DNA from: Acestrorhynchus altus
Taxonomy: Eukaryota; Chordata; Actinopteri; Characiformes; Acestrorhynchidae
Length of the DNA: 64,000 bases
Direction: 5' to 3'
NCBI GenBank assembly: GCA_034509495.1
Contig: CM067523.1
Location: forward strand, 16,325,216 to 16,389,215
Of the stretch, positions 1 through 11,691 are shown in pieces. Under the pieces are notes generated by a model. That model was given only the letters and a program-made list of their open reading frames with translations. It did no database searches and was not told the origin of the DNA. The translations under genes and the position numbers were made by a program. Within the stretch, counting starts at the first letter, position 1. Every line of letters begins with the position of its first letter.

Positions 1-794
1 ATGCCTAAGCATTTTAAAAGTAGCAGTTAATAAAACCACTGGTCGAAAACCAATAATCCAGAGTGTGCTGTCTAATTACAGTCTTATGTCCTAACTATAG
101 TTATATGTAGATCTTCTAGATCACTATGCGAATACTTGCTAGAATCACAAATCTGGTTGAGCACTCATCATAACTGAGAACAGCCCTAGTTAGGATTACA
201 AATGATCTTGCCTCTGATCAAGGCTTTGCTACTGAGCAAAATTGCTGATGAATAGATCACCTAAACAGATTATAAAACATGGTCCAGAACCATAGGGACA
301 GTCCTTTCATGGTTGATCTTTCAATCTACTAGTGCAGGTGGAGTTCACTTTTCCAGCCAAGACAAGCGACCAGAAACATACAGCCAGAACTACAATGTAA
401 TGGTTTAGATCAACATATTCATATGTTACAAATGGCCCAGGAAGTGTCAGACCTAGGGTCCCATTATGGTCCATCAATGGCTAGACTGAAAGAAATTGCC
501 TTTCATGCACATTCAGTCAGTGACTGAGTCCATCAGTGTGACTGAGCGAGCTATTTTAAAGAATTTTGCAAGCTTTACTCTAGATGTGTAAAGCTCATAT
601 GAGACATACTCTAAAAAATCTGAACCAGTAACACAGCTAAAAGTCTACAAAACTGACCAGGGAATTTGGGCGAATACAAATCACATGCCACACTTTCCCA
701 GAACATTTGGCAAAAAAATGTTGAAAAACCACATATATTCAATATAATAATAATAAGAAGAAAAAAAAGAAAGAAGAAAGAAAGAAAGAAGAGA

Positions 795-795
<1 letters not shown>
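1..795. other. Unassigned AT-rich DNA
   Basis: I see no gene or recognisable transposon here. The last 35 bases before the TA tract are a purine-rich GAAA-type run. Open frames across the junction are products of the simple repeat. Confidence 0.5.

Positions 796-868
<73 letters not shown>
796..868. repeat. (TA)n microsatellite
   Basis: An uninterrupted TA dinucleotide run of about 36 copies, directly preceded by a GAAA-rich stretch at about 760-795. The translated Ile-Tyr repeats on both strands are not proteins. Confidence 0.98.
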
Positions 869-870
<2 letters not shown>

Positions 871-1328
871 ATAAAATAAGTAAAAGAATAAAAGGAACAA
901 TAAAGTTCAAAAAACAAGTAAAAAGAGCTGTCTGGAAATTAGTTAGGACTCTAACAGTGTAAAATGGTAAAAGCAAGCAAGTGGTAAATTCCTGTAATAG
1001 TCACAGTAATCAGCTCACTTCTGCACTAAACACATTTCTCGGTTACTAAAACTCTCTGTACCTGAAAGGTACAAGACTGCAGTGGTCTGATATGAACTGT
1101 TCTTTATTGAATCCCAGAGGGAGAGATATATACCAACTTAACTCTGTGTGATTTATTAATAAAAAATCGTAATTGTGTTCTTCATGCTGCCGGTGAGATC
1201 TGCAGTGGTGAGTTCTGTAATGGTCACCAGTAACATGAAATGAAAAAAAAAGTTTGTAATTCAGCCAGATGCCGAGGCATTTATATTCTGATACTCAAAC
1301 AGTTCTATCTCCTAGTTAATTTGTGTGT

Positions 1329-1329
<1 letters not shown>

Positions 1330-1425
<96 letters not shown>
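1330..1425. repeat. (TG)n microsatellite
   Basis: About 48 TG repeats with a single TA interruption near 1,390. Reading frames through it give Val-Cys or His-Thr repeats and are artefacts. Confidence 0.98.
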
Positions 1426-2944
1426 TGACAGTCTTACCTCTGAGAGCTGCAAATAACCCCCAGCTGTTGTAGTTATAAACTGTGAACACACCAGTTGTCA
1501 CGGTATAAATGTTATCCAGAATGAACTCTTCTTACTATTTCCTATTCTCCATTAGTCTTCTTTTTTCCACTCCTTATAAGCTAGACTTTGATTCTCTTTA
1601 AATGACCTAGAGAGGGAAAAGGCATCTGAATATAAGGAGGGGTCACTGACAGGGTGGGCAGGTTCCTGCTTGTTTTGGAGCAGGGTGGTTTTAGTGCAAG
1701 GCAAGTAGGTATCTAGGGCACCCAAATGTCACATAAGACATGGTTGATAAAATAGAAATTAGATTGATATATATATTTGATATATTACAAATCAAATGTA
1801 CACATTATTTTAGGCAGTGTATTTACTATTTGCCATATAATGTTAATGCAGCCCAATCTTAATGTGTGTAATATAATCCTCATGTAATGTATATGACATA
1901 TATATAGGACATATGAAATATACCACTATGACAAATAAAGCAAAAGTTTATGAGTGATGACACAAGTTGAAATACTGAGTGAAATGATTAATATAAAAAA
2001 GTTTGTATCCAGGGGGGGGTGTATTCCTGTTTTTGCTTGGGACCCTAATCAACAAATTCCCTGTGTCTGAATAAGTTACAGCCGTGTTAGAGGTAGTAAA
2101 TGCAGAGGAGTAGTAAAGAAACAGAAAAGTGGAAGAAGGAGAGAGAGGCAGGACAGGTCAGTGTTGCTGCTAAATATAAACACACACACACACACACAGT
2201 CCTTCCCATTGAGTCACTTGAACAGATGGCCTTGGGAGTTTCCACCCACAGGAACTCAGATATATATATATATATTTAGAAAATGGGTGTTAGAGGTATC
2301 TATATATTTTTTTTCCAAGTTTGGGTCCTCTTACACACTTGCATGCTGCCATGTGCATGTACACATTGCATACTGTATAACAAACTGACAACTGTCTTTA
2401 TAATTTTTAAAACAGAATTTAAACTGAAGAGATCAAAAATTTTAAGAATAGATTTTTTAAATTTTAAGATAGATTAGTGTATTAGTGTCTATTTTTGTGT
2501 TGTGTTCAATTTTAGATTGAAAAACACTGCATCAGAATTTTAACACACATCAAATAAAATACTTTTTTTCACATTTTGCAAGGCAAAGGTACTCTAAACA
2601 ATAAATAGAAGACATATAGCTGGGTAAGCATTTACAGGAATAAATACTTGCTCAAGAGGGTGTTACTGATCAATCAAGTGCCCAAACATTTCAGATGCAT
2701 TTCCCTTTTTGTATTTTCTTAAATTGTAATAAAAAAAATGGAGAAAATTAACTGTGAAAGGACTCAAGTAAGAGCAGTCTGTAATGAAGAACTGGTATTC
2801 CTATTATTGTTTTAGATATTTTACAACCTTTTTGTCACCTTTGTCACTTTGGTACAGTGGTTAAAGGCTTATCAAAAGCTAAATTTCATTAAAATTACAT
2901 ACATTTCTATCAATCAATGATGACACAGGAACACTTTGCGTCCA
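1426..2944. other. Unassigned intergenic DNA
   Basis: AT-rich sequence with short CA (about 2,180-2,199) and TA (about 2,260-2,275) runs. No coding region, RNA gene or identifiable transposon was recognised. Confidence 0.5.
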
Positions 2945-3170
2945 AGACTCATTCCACCTAACTTCACTACAGACCACCACAGGAGGTCATTCCTACCTGT
3001 AGCCTATATTCCTACCTGTAACTCTTTAACTCCTCCCTTACTGGGTGACCACTACAAACCACTATGGTTCACTTGTGAAATTTGTTAATTTTACCTATCT
3101 GTGCAATAACTGAGGTACAAAATAATTTTGAACTACAATGCACATGATGTTCATATTTATTTATCATTGC
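2945..3170 (+). mobile_element. LINE 3' UTR fragment (Rex1/CR1-like)
   Basis: This segment shares an ordered series of words with 11,490-11,680: an 'agaccaccacagga'-type block, 'attcctac', a 'ggtgaccactac'-type block, 'ggttcactt', and a 'catgttcatatttattta'-type end. The second copy directly follows LINE reverse-transcriptase C-terminal coding sequence. I therefore infer that both are the 3' untranslated tail of one Rex1/CR1-like LINE family and that this copy is severely 5'-truncated. Confidence 0.55.
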
Positions 3171-3504
3171 CATTGGCATTTTATAAGTATTTTTACACAA
3201 AAATAGTTTATTCTGTTTAATCAAAGTGTTTACTCTTTCATAATATTTATATTACTTTTTATTTATTTTATATACTATGAGAAATATCTCAGTTCTTTTT
3301 CTCTAGTGTACATCTCTCCTAAAAAACTGTACTCATAAAAATTATCAATGAATCATTATGACATTTGGAGCAGAAAAATCTTACCATTAACCCATTATTT
3401 GTCAATAAATGTTCTCGGGTTGTTTGGGTTCTGTAATAGCATAAATTCTTTAACTGCTGAAAATGTAATTAATTTTAGTAAGTTTAGTAAGTCAGTGTTT
3501 TTTC

Positions 3505-3790
3505 TGTGCTGCTGCCAATGCTATGCAACAGCCAAGCCAGTGCTAGGCTACTGACAGGCCACTGTTTCCAGACCATTGCTATGCTGCTGATGCACTGTTG
3601 CCAGGCCACTGATTCAGCTCCAGCTGTGCAGCCCCTTTATCATGCTTTTGTTTATTAAGATAATATGTTGGTGAATTAGCATTTTGGTACTGCAGCTGCT
3701 ACACTACTGACAGACTGCTGCTATGCTACAGCTGGGCTACCGCTATGTTACTGGAAGAACACTGCTACACTACTGACAGGCAGCCTCTCT
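3505..3790. repeat. Degenerate CTG/CTAC-rich imperfect repeat
   Basis: Words such as 'ctactgacag', 'tgctatgct' and 'ccaggccactg' recur many times with variation. They form a low-order imperfect repeat with a CTG/CTAC bias unlike the AT-rich flanks. No transposon or coding function was recognised. Confidence 0.5.
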
Positions 3791-5274
3791 ACCATGAGTC
3801 AGAAATTAGCAGAACTAGAACTAGAACTGCTTGATTAAGGAGAATGAAGAATTTATGTTTGCAACAACTGTGTTCCATCACAGCCTGTGGACCCCTGGCC
3901 ACGACTGTCTGCACTTGGAATGTTGCAAACTCGTGAGGTGGAAGGTGCTCATGCCATCCCTTTTCTCAGAAAATTCTACACACTAATAGAGTTTCCATAG
4001 AGCTGGAGGTTCCCCATGTGCTCTCTGCAGTCACTCAACAATGTAAAAAAAAAACCTAAAGCACTAATTCAACTGAACTATGAGAAACTATGATAAAGCT
4101 TCACCAGATTAAGGAGGATGAACCAATGTTCCATCTGGAAGTTCCATCTGCCCCCTGAACAGTACTCAGACTGCTCTCCACTTGAGGTGAATGTTAAAAA
4201 ATAATTCAACAATCACTTGTTCAGATTAAGCCTGCCAAGATTAAGCCTGGTATTCATCATCTTCCTAGCCTGTTGACAACACATGCTGGCTTCAATTAGT
4301 TCAGAGACCTAAGTTCAGAGAACCTGAAACAGGATTTTATAGAGCTATTCTCAGCTGTTTAAAAACTGGCAAAATAGTTTTTATTTCTGAAACAAATACC
4401 CTCTTTATGGAGAAGCTCCATAATGTCAATCTCTTCTGGAACTGCCCCTCCTTCTTCCAACCAAGTCCAATCAGATCCTGACTTTTAGGCAGCAACATTT
4501 CATTCACACTTAGGGTTCTACCCCCATGGTTTGCATCCATGCATGCCTCCTCTGCTATCCCAGTACTTGCTGGTGCTAAGCCTAGGACAGACACAGTATT
4601 TCTGATGAGTGCTCAGGTCACTTTAACTGTTTTAGACACCCAGACAACCTGATTCACATTTAACATACTTTGCCACTCACAATGCTTTTCATTTTTACTG
4701 AAACCAGATTTAGTTCAAATTGTTACAGATTTAGTTCAAGTTACTGGTAGAAAAGGGGAAATAAGGAATACAAAAGATATAGAAATCGGACTCTACAAGT
4801 AAAAATTGAAGTAAGAGGTTTAGGTGTAATTTTAGGCTCTGACAACTTTGAAACCACATACTAAAATCATTATTAAAACTGCTTTTTTATCATTTAAGGA
4901 AAATAGCTTGAGTTATATTTAATCTAGACATGACCAAACTGGGTTTGTAAGTGAAACACTCCATTGTTCATAGTGGTTTATGAATGGAACCAGAATTTAA
5001 TGCTGAATTTAATTTTTATTTACTATTTAATATGCTGAGTTTAATGCCTCACAAAAAGTTAGTACTCCTAGTGGCTTTGATATTTTTGAGAACCATTAAT
5101 TGTGGATGGGTTGCATACAGGGTGTGGTGGAACAAAATAGCCCTGAATACAGGGCCACCTCCCTTCACCCTCCCTGTTACAGAGCATTGCCTCATTCTGC
5201 AGTCACTTAAAAACATACAAGAGTCTGTGGAGATGGTAGAAATGCAAGATGCAGCTCAAAGATCTGCCGAGCCA
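3791..5274. other. Unassigned sequence upstream of a BEL/Pao relic
   Basis: No feature is recognised with confidence. Its position upstream of the protease-like part of a BEL/Pao relic means it could hold decayed gag or leader sequence, but I cannot identify gag motifs in it. Confidence 0.35.
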
Positions 5275-7260
5275 AGGTTTATCCAGAGAGCTATCCAAAT
5301 CAGGCGATAAAGGTCTATGTGATCTTGGGTGATGAAAGCAACCATTCACTTGCCAGAACAGAGTTATTCAACCTAATGACCACATGTTTCATTGTAGAGT
5401 CCTCAGATGGAAGAACGAAGATTGAAATACTGCACATTAACATGCACATTGTACACTGTATTCCTCTAATTGACCCAGAAGCTATGATCCTTCTCCTCCT
5501 GGGTCATGACATCCTTCAGGTTCACAAAGTGCGAGAAAGATAGAATGGACCCAATAACTGACCCTATGCCCAGAAACCTGACCTGGGTTGGGTCATAGTA
5601 GGAGATGTTTGCCTAGAGCTAGTACACAAGCCTGCAGCTATGAGTTCTTACCACTCACATACTTGACATTGGATGTCCTACTTTATTCCTCCATGTCCAA
5701 ATTGACTTCACATTAAGGAGAACTTCGGTGATAAATCACTGTCAGAAGTTTCTCTAGCCTGTGACACCCATGTCCTTGATGACTATACTATAGGAAGCCC
5801 CATCCTCAAGAGCTCAGGAAGCAATGACAAGGTTGTACTATCTATTGAGGATAGACATCTTTGATCATGACCATGCTGAGGTAGCTCCTCTGTTTCCAGA
5901 AGGTCAGGAGTGTTGGTACTTAACAATTTTGAGGTGTACCATCCACAGAAGCCTGGCCAGATCAGAGTTGTCTTTGACTCCAGTGCACAAAACAAAGCAT
6001 CTCTCTAAATGACATTCTTTCTGTAGGGAACTATTGGCTGTCACTTCAGACATCGAGCAGAAGTTCCATAGGTTCACTGTGAGAGAGGAAGACAGAGATT
6101 TCCTTCACTTCCTCTGGTTCAGGGACAACTACAGCAGCAAGGAGATCATTGAATACTGAATGAGGGTACACAAATTTCAGAACAATCCTTCTCTGGCTGT
6201 GGCTATTTAAGGTCTCCAACACACAGCTGAACATGGTGAAAAAAGTATGGGTTGGATGACAAGCACTTTGTGGAGAGAGAATTTTATGTTGATGATTTAC
6301 TTCTGTCAATGCCCACAGCTGCTGAAACTATCAACAAGTTAGCATAAATGCAGAAGATGCTAGCCAATTCAAACCTTCAAGGCTTCAAAAGTTTGCATCT
6401 TATACTGAAGAAATACTACAAGCATTCCCCACAAAAAAGTGTGCAAAAGGACCCAATGACTTTCACATGGGAGTTGATTCTTTTCATATCCAATGCACCC
6501 TTGGACTTGGAACCTGAAGAAGGACATTCACCTTCCATGTGGCTGAAATAAGTAAGTTCTTTACATACTTGCTACAGTCAACAGCCTCTCTGATCCACTT
6601 GGGATTTCCACACCAGTTACCATAAAAGGAAATTTCTTGTTGTGCATATGTCACTAGCACTCTCTCTACATCACTGAAGATAGAACTTCATATTTTCTCA
6701 GACGCTTCTGTTAAAGGAGTAGCAGCAGTGGCATACTTTTACATTTTGATGACTGTCACACTGGATTTGTTCTTGGAAGGGCAAAACTAGCTCCAAAGGG
6801 TGCTGATACCATTCCCAGAAGCAGCAGAAATAGCACAGATGGTGTCAAGTGAACTAGATCTTACCCTAAATGCCACAGAATTGTACACTGACAGCAGAGT
6901 CTTCCTATGGTATATTTACAACCAGACCAGATGTTTCTATGTGTACATGAGCAATAGAGTGCAGATGACATGATCAGATGATAGCCTGCAGATCATGGCA
7001 CTACTGCACAAATCTGTGCATAATTGAGGAACTGTCACAAACAGAAGCAGTCATTTTCATGTGTGTACAGCACAAAGTATACAAAGAGGAGCTTGACTTT
7101 ATTGTTAAAATAAAAGACATGTCAAAGAACAGTGCTCTGAGAAAATTAAACCCATATAAGGATGAGGAAGGCCTTCTCATGGTAGGGGGTCGATGTACAC
7201 TATGTCCTGGAAGATCATTCCAGGGAGCAGTCATGCAATGAGACTTCTTGTGGAACATTA
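5275..7260 (+). pseudogene. BEL/Pao retrotransposon pol relic
   Basis: A degraded pol gene of a BEL/Pao LTR retrotransposon. In order, with several frameshifts and stops, there are: a protease-like stretch (VILGDESNHSLARTELFNL from about 5,318, then LLLLGHDILQVHKVRE near 5,500); a linker ending PDLGWVIVGDVCL near 5,610; reverse transcriptase (GQECWYL near 5,905; REEDRDFLHFLWFRDN near 6,080; the YVDD box as FYVDDLLLSMPTAAE at 6,283-6,327); RNase H (ELYTDSRVFLWYI near 6,880); and the integrase N-terminal region (NSALRKLNPYKDEEGLLMVGGR near 7,125-7,190). The order and motifs are those of the Pao clade. The catalytic core is cut by shifts near 5,530, 5,995, 6,240 and 6,360, and no LTR pair was found. 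It is an old, non-functional copy. Confidence 0.85.
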
Positions 7261-7539
7261 CTACAGTTGAGTCAAGCATCAGGGTTGTGTACTTACAGAA
7301 GATGATGACTCCAGGCTACTGGATTGTGGGTTTTAGAAGGCTTATTTTGTCTTTGTAAAATTGAGCTCCAGCTGATTCAGCTCCAACCATGTGACAAAGC
7401 CCATCACCATCTCCTTGTACTAATCATCACCCCTGCTGATACATCAAACTATTGCAGTAATCTCAAAACTTCTGAAGATGGCAAATCTCTGTGTAGTAAA
7501 GTCTGTGGTCTAGAGGGTGAAGAGGAAGAGAGAAAGGAC

Positions 7540-8800
7540 CATTGCCTTTGGGGCAATGTTGCTAACCACGTTCAACACACAGTGTTGCAGGCGTACATAC
7601 TGTGGTCAGCACGCCCAGTAGTATTGAAACAGGCAGACAATGGCATCCTCAACTCCCAGGCAGGGCAAACTGGAGGGGGTCCTTCAATGGCTGAACTATG
7701 GGTCAGAGCTGATCCAGGATAAGCCTCTCCATGATCTTCATTATGTGGGATGTCAGTGCCACTGGCTTGTAGCCCTTGACATCACTAGGTAAATGGCATC
7801 TTCAGAATAGAAACAGTTCAGGATGTCTTTCACATCACTGTTACCCTCTGGTGTCCCAGGCTATGTTGAAGACATGGTGAAGTATTTCACAAAGTTGGGT
7901 AACACAGACTTTAACCACCCTGGGGTGCTTACACTCCATCAGGGCCTACAGACTTGTTTATGTGGAGCCTGTTCTGCTGCCTTCTCTCCTGGTCAGCAGT
8001 GAGACTCACTGTAGAGATTACAAGGGAGGTGGGCCATTTCAGGAGGGGGGCAGGCTATTAGTAGGCGGAGTAAGGAGGAGTGGAGTGGACTGCTGAGGAC
8101 CAGCAGCAGAGGAATGAGGACAGTTAAGGACAGAGTCTACAGTGTCAAATTTGTTAAAGAGCACATTATATTTGTTGGCCCTCTCCACACTCTACCGCCC
8201 TCTACTCTTCTGTTGTTGCTGGACCTGAAGCCAGATTATTCCAATCCAAATATCCCTCGTGCAGTTTTTCTGGAGTTTCCATTCCAGCTTTCTCATATAT
8301 TTGACCTTAGTCTCCCTAATAGATGTCTTCAGCTCCCTCCAGATCATTCTCACCTCCTCCCTGTCTCCAGCTCTGAAAGCCCTCTTGTTATTGTTCAGTA
8401 CTCATTTTGCCCTTTGTTACCTATGGCTTGTTGTTTACCACTTTGTTATATCACTTACTTTTAACAACACTCAATAAGCGTTTGGGAACTCAGGACATTA
8501 ATTGTTGAAGCTTTTTAGGTGGAATTCTTTCCAATTCTTCCTCAATGATGCTAGCTCATCTATTTTATAAGCTAGAGATCTCACATTGCCTATGATGACA
8601 GAGGGGAGACATGGCTTATATCCCTTCTTCTCCATAAGTCTCACCCTTTGCCTTTCCCATGCATTGTTTCATTCCTCTTCTGCATCCCCATTGTGTCCAT
8701 CTCCAAACCCCCTCAGGGATGTTGGCTGTCCTGTTATGTCATTGCAATCAGCTGATCCCAGATGTAAACAAGGCAGCCATGTTGATGTGCAGTGAAAGGC
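7540..8800 (-). pseudogene. Rex1/CR1-like LINE relic
   Basis: Reading the minus strand from high to low coordinates gives an ordered but broken LINE ORF2. An endonuclease start (NVRSLAYKIDELASLRKNW) lies near 8,530-8,590. A basic linker (AFRAGDREEVRMIWRELK) covers about 8,320-8,385 and WKLQKNCTRDIWIGI about 8,235-8,285. The RT fingers (GYKPVALTSHIMKIMERLIL) lie near 7,710-7,770, followed by DPLQFAL near 7,670. The same ALTS/MKIMERL block occurs in non-LTR retrotransposons of the Rex1/CR1 group. Most of the endonuclease and the catalytic RT core are missing. The region 7,261-7,540 between this and the Pao relic is unassigned. Confidence 0.7.
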
Positions 8801-8974
8801 CAGGAGAGTGAAAGAAGCACTTAAATGGCAAAAAAGACATACCTAAACTCTCTCTACTATAATTTTCAAGAGGGCACAGCTTCATTAAGTTGCCTTGTCA
8901 AACTAAATTAACTATTTGAAAGATTAATATAAGTTAATAGGAAAAGCAAACTCAAATCTGAGCACTGTAACAGG

Positions 8975-9012
8975 CTACATAAATGCCATAAATGTAAATG
9001 TAAATGAATACC
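8975..9012 (+). mobile_element. L2-type LINE 3' tail fragment
   Basis: A 'gccataaatgtaaatgtaaatg' type ending matches, in reverse orientation, the terminus at 40,115-40,150 of the minus-strand L2-type LINE. It is a very short 5'-truncated tail. Confidence 0.45.
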
Positions 9013-9469
9013 CTCTGGACAAGTTGTCAATCTATTGCAGGTAATAGAATAATATTGTTATCAATATTTTGTTCCTATTATAATTAGGAATATACATGCA
9101 TATAAGTGCCTATTTGTGTTGTCTTAAAAATGAGAAAATGACAATGCAAAAATACCACATTGCCAGTTTATTATTGAAAGGAGGAATGTAGTACTTGAAA
9201 GTATCTCTTGAACATTTAGCCTCTAAAAGCCTATACCGGGTGTGCAGTACTAATTGTGGTCCCATCCTGAAACCGTATAAGACTGTTAAGTTCCATTTAC
9301 TGCTTACTCCCTATATTATTTATTTTAATATGATGAATAAAACAAAAAACAATTCTAACATTTCATTGTCAGTTATATCAGCATGTCCTACATCTCTCAA
9401 ATTCCTGTGTATCATGCTAGATTCCGTGCATATGCAGGCTTCTCTTCCTCTGGGAAAACTGGTGATTTG

Positions 9470-9505
9470 ATTTGATTTGATTTGATTTGATTTGATTTGA
9501 TTTGT
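9470..9505. repeat. (TTTGA)n pentanucleotide repeat
   Basis: About seven TTTGA units. The same pentamer ends the L2 copy at 13,479-13,497, so this may be the tail of a short LINE or SINE insertion. The sequence before it is not otherwise recognisable. Confidence 0.8.
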
Positions 9506-9826
9506 GTCTTTTTCCTCACCAGTTCGTAAGTATGACCTTCCCTCTATCTTTGACCTTAAATTTTTGCTATGTGCATTTCCCCCCAGGGTTTTTCTTTTTT
9601 ATTTATTTTTATCACTCAGATATTGGATTGGTTAATTCAGTGGTTCTCGACGAGGGCTGCAGAACTGCTCTATGGTTCTGGTCCCTCCTCCTTGATATAT
9701 GGTCCAGCATCTCCTTCTTCTATGATGCTCAAATTTCCTCTGATTTGCCCATGTGGTTCCTGCAGTCAACTTTGGAGGTTTTGTCCAAAGGCATTGGTTT
9801 GCAGACAAATGGTAGTTTGAATCCAA

Positions 9827-10042
9827 TGCATCTTGTTTCCCCTGGTCATCCTTCAGATGTTTCTACAGCATGATTGGTGTACACCTGTGGTAAATTCAAT
9901 TTACTGCACATGATTTGGTAAGACACACATCTGTTTCTATAAGGCCTCCATCATCCATAAATAATCAATTTTGGAATAAGGCTGTAACATAACAAAATGT
10001 GCAAAAAAATTAACATTGCGAATACTTTCCAGATGCACTGTA
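9827..10042 (+). mobile_element. Internally deleted Tc1-like transposon relic
   Basis: The left half contains the 5' flank of a common fish Tc1 lineage ('cacctgtggtaaattcaatt', 'cacatgatttgg', 'tataaggcc' type words). The right half is the 3' terminus, with 'ggaataaggctgtaacataa' and 'atactttccagatgcactgta'. The whole transposase gene between them is gone. The same terminal motif ends the copy at about 54,103. Confidence 0.7.
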
Positions 10043-10366
10043 TGCTGACTACATAAATGTGCTACAAGAAGCTGTCTTTCTCATGGCTTTCTATGATTTC
10101 ATGCAACCAGTCAGTTTTACCAGCAAAACACAGATTTTCATAAAGATTCTCCTACCCGACTCTTAGAGTGCTTCAGTTTTTCTCAAGCACTCTAAGATGT
10201 GCAGAATAAATAGCCTGTCCATACACACCTTTTGCTAAATACCTTCAGTCTCTCACCTGTTTTTTTCTGCACACCTCTTTTCATCTTACCCACTGGCTCA
10301 ACAATGAATTGAATGCATTTAATTCAGCGAATGCTTGTCAGAGGTCAATCCAAAGTGTGGATTCAA
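10043..10366. other. Unassigned spacer
   Basis: No recognisable feature. It lies on the 3' side of the minus-strand Gypsy-like integrase fragment, so it may contain decayed integrase core sequence. Confidence 0.35.
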
Positions 10367-10980
10367 TCACAATTGACAATTTCCTAAAGTAAGGATTTTC
10401 CAAATGTAATTATTTTCTATACAACCATTAGACAATGGTCCTACCACAGCCATGGCAATTTTTGTAAACAGCAAGTCTATACCTGGCATACTTATTAAAT
10501 GAATTCTATCTGACTCACACCTTGGGGTTGTTAAATAAAATCCTTGACATGATTTAGACAAATCAGCTACATCCTTGTATTGACCTGGCCAGTAAAACTT
10601 ACTTGCCATTTTGTTGAGCGTTTTGACTGTGCCTAAAAGCTCTGCCCAAGTATCTGAATATGCCAATTTCATGAAGTGATTTCATGACCATGATTTTCCC
10701 TTGTCCCACATTTAGCTTTTTGCTGGACTGAGCATTCCATTAGCTTCTACAAATCCACTATGTTATTAGGTAGTATGGACATATCATCCCTCTCTGGCAT
10801 TCTTAACTGCTCCTTGATTTTAGTGACTTACACTTTTTCTCTCCTTTTCTCCCTTTTTGACTTTTTCTTTTCAGACTCTACAGCAAAAGGTAAGTCATTG
10901 AATACATTATCCGTTCTTCAGTCAGTTTTAATATATTTGTTGCCTAGTAAAAACCATAGCCTCTGCATAGTTTGAATGTT
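10367..10980 (-). pseudogene. Gypsy-like pol fragment (integrase N-terminal)
   Basis: The minus-strand reading from 10,672 contains KTLNKMASKFYWPGQYKDVA, then a CQ..LTTPRCES block and MPGIDLLFTKIAMAVVGPLS. This is the typical integrase zinc-binding region and start of the core of a Ty3/Gypsy element. From 10,980 to 10,680 the same strand gives a lysine-rich linker followed by MPERDDMSILPNNIVDL, as found just before integrase in this group. A frameshift separates the two, and the catalytic core downstream is missing. The gag zinc knuckle at 13.8 kb on the same strand may be the 5' part of the same copy, separated by later LINE insertions. Confidence 0.7.
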
Positions 10981-11049
10981 AAAGGTCAACTAAATTCAGC
11001 AGGTGAGTGACAAGAATGAGAGTGTGAGGGTCTTGTTGTTGTTTCTTCA

Positions 11050-11690
11050 CTTCTCTCATGTATTTAGGTGGAAGACCTGAGGAGGGACAAGGCACTGGTG
11101 AACTACAAATATCTGGGAGTACATATTGACAATACACTAGACTGGGCCAAGAACACTGATGCCCTTTACATGAAGGACCACAGTTGTCTCTATTTTCTGA
11201 GGTGCCTGTTTGTTTTCGTTAACATCTGCTGGATGACCTTCTGGATGAGTCTTTGGTAGTGGTGAGTGCTATCCGCTATGCTATTGCATGCTGGGGCATA
11301 GGCTGAGGGTGGCAGACACCAGCAGACTGAACAAAGTGATATGTAAGGCCAGTGATGTGTGGGAGTTAAGCTAAACTCTCTGAAGGCAGTGGTAAAGAGG
11401 TTATTGTCTAAGCTGCAGGCCGTTATGGACAATGCCTCCCACCAACTCTACAAATTGGTGATGAGACACAGGAGCACATTCAGTGCAAGACTTATTCCAC
11501 CAAAATATACTACAGAGCACCACAGGAGTTAATTCCTACTTGTGGCCATAGAACTCTGCCCTTAATCGGTGATCACTATTAACCAGTTTGGTTCATCTGT
11601 GCAATTGAACTTATTTATTGAACTTATTTTAAACTAGTAAGATGCTTCATGTTTATTTACAATCATACTTTTTTTTTCAGAAGAATTTAA
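11050..11690 (+). pseudogene. Rex1/CR1-like LINE 3' end
   Basis: The C-terminal end of a LINE ORF2 with its 3' UTR. NYKYLGVHIDNTLDWAKNTD is followed by a CLYFLR block. A frameshifted continuation (AIRYAIACWG near 11,265; LSKLQAVMDNASHQLYKL near 11,405; HRSTFSARLIPPK near 11,468) comes next. The tail from about 11,490 matches 2,945-3,170. The copy is strongly 5'-truncated and lies directly upstream of a separate L2 insertion. Confidence 0.7.
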
Positions 11691-11691
11691 C

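Noticed and set aside
611..976. Open frames on both strands over the TA run (up to 121 codons)
   Set aside because: Ile-Tyr repeats come from the microsatellite; there is no other coding signal.
1240..1501. Val-Cys and His-Thr open frames over the TG run
   Set aside because: They are translations of a simple repeat.
9502..9826. Pair of overlapping frames next to the TTTGA repeat
   Set aside because: No motif; they run into the Tc1 relic and are probably fortuitous.
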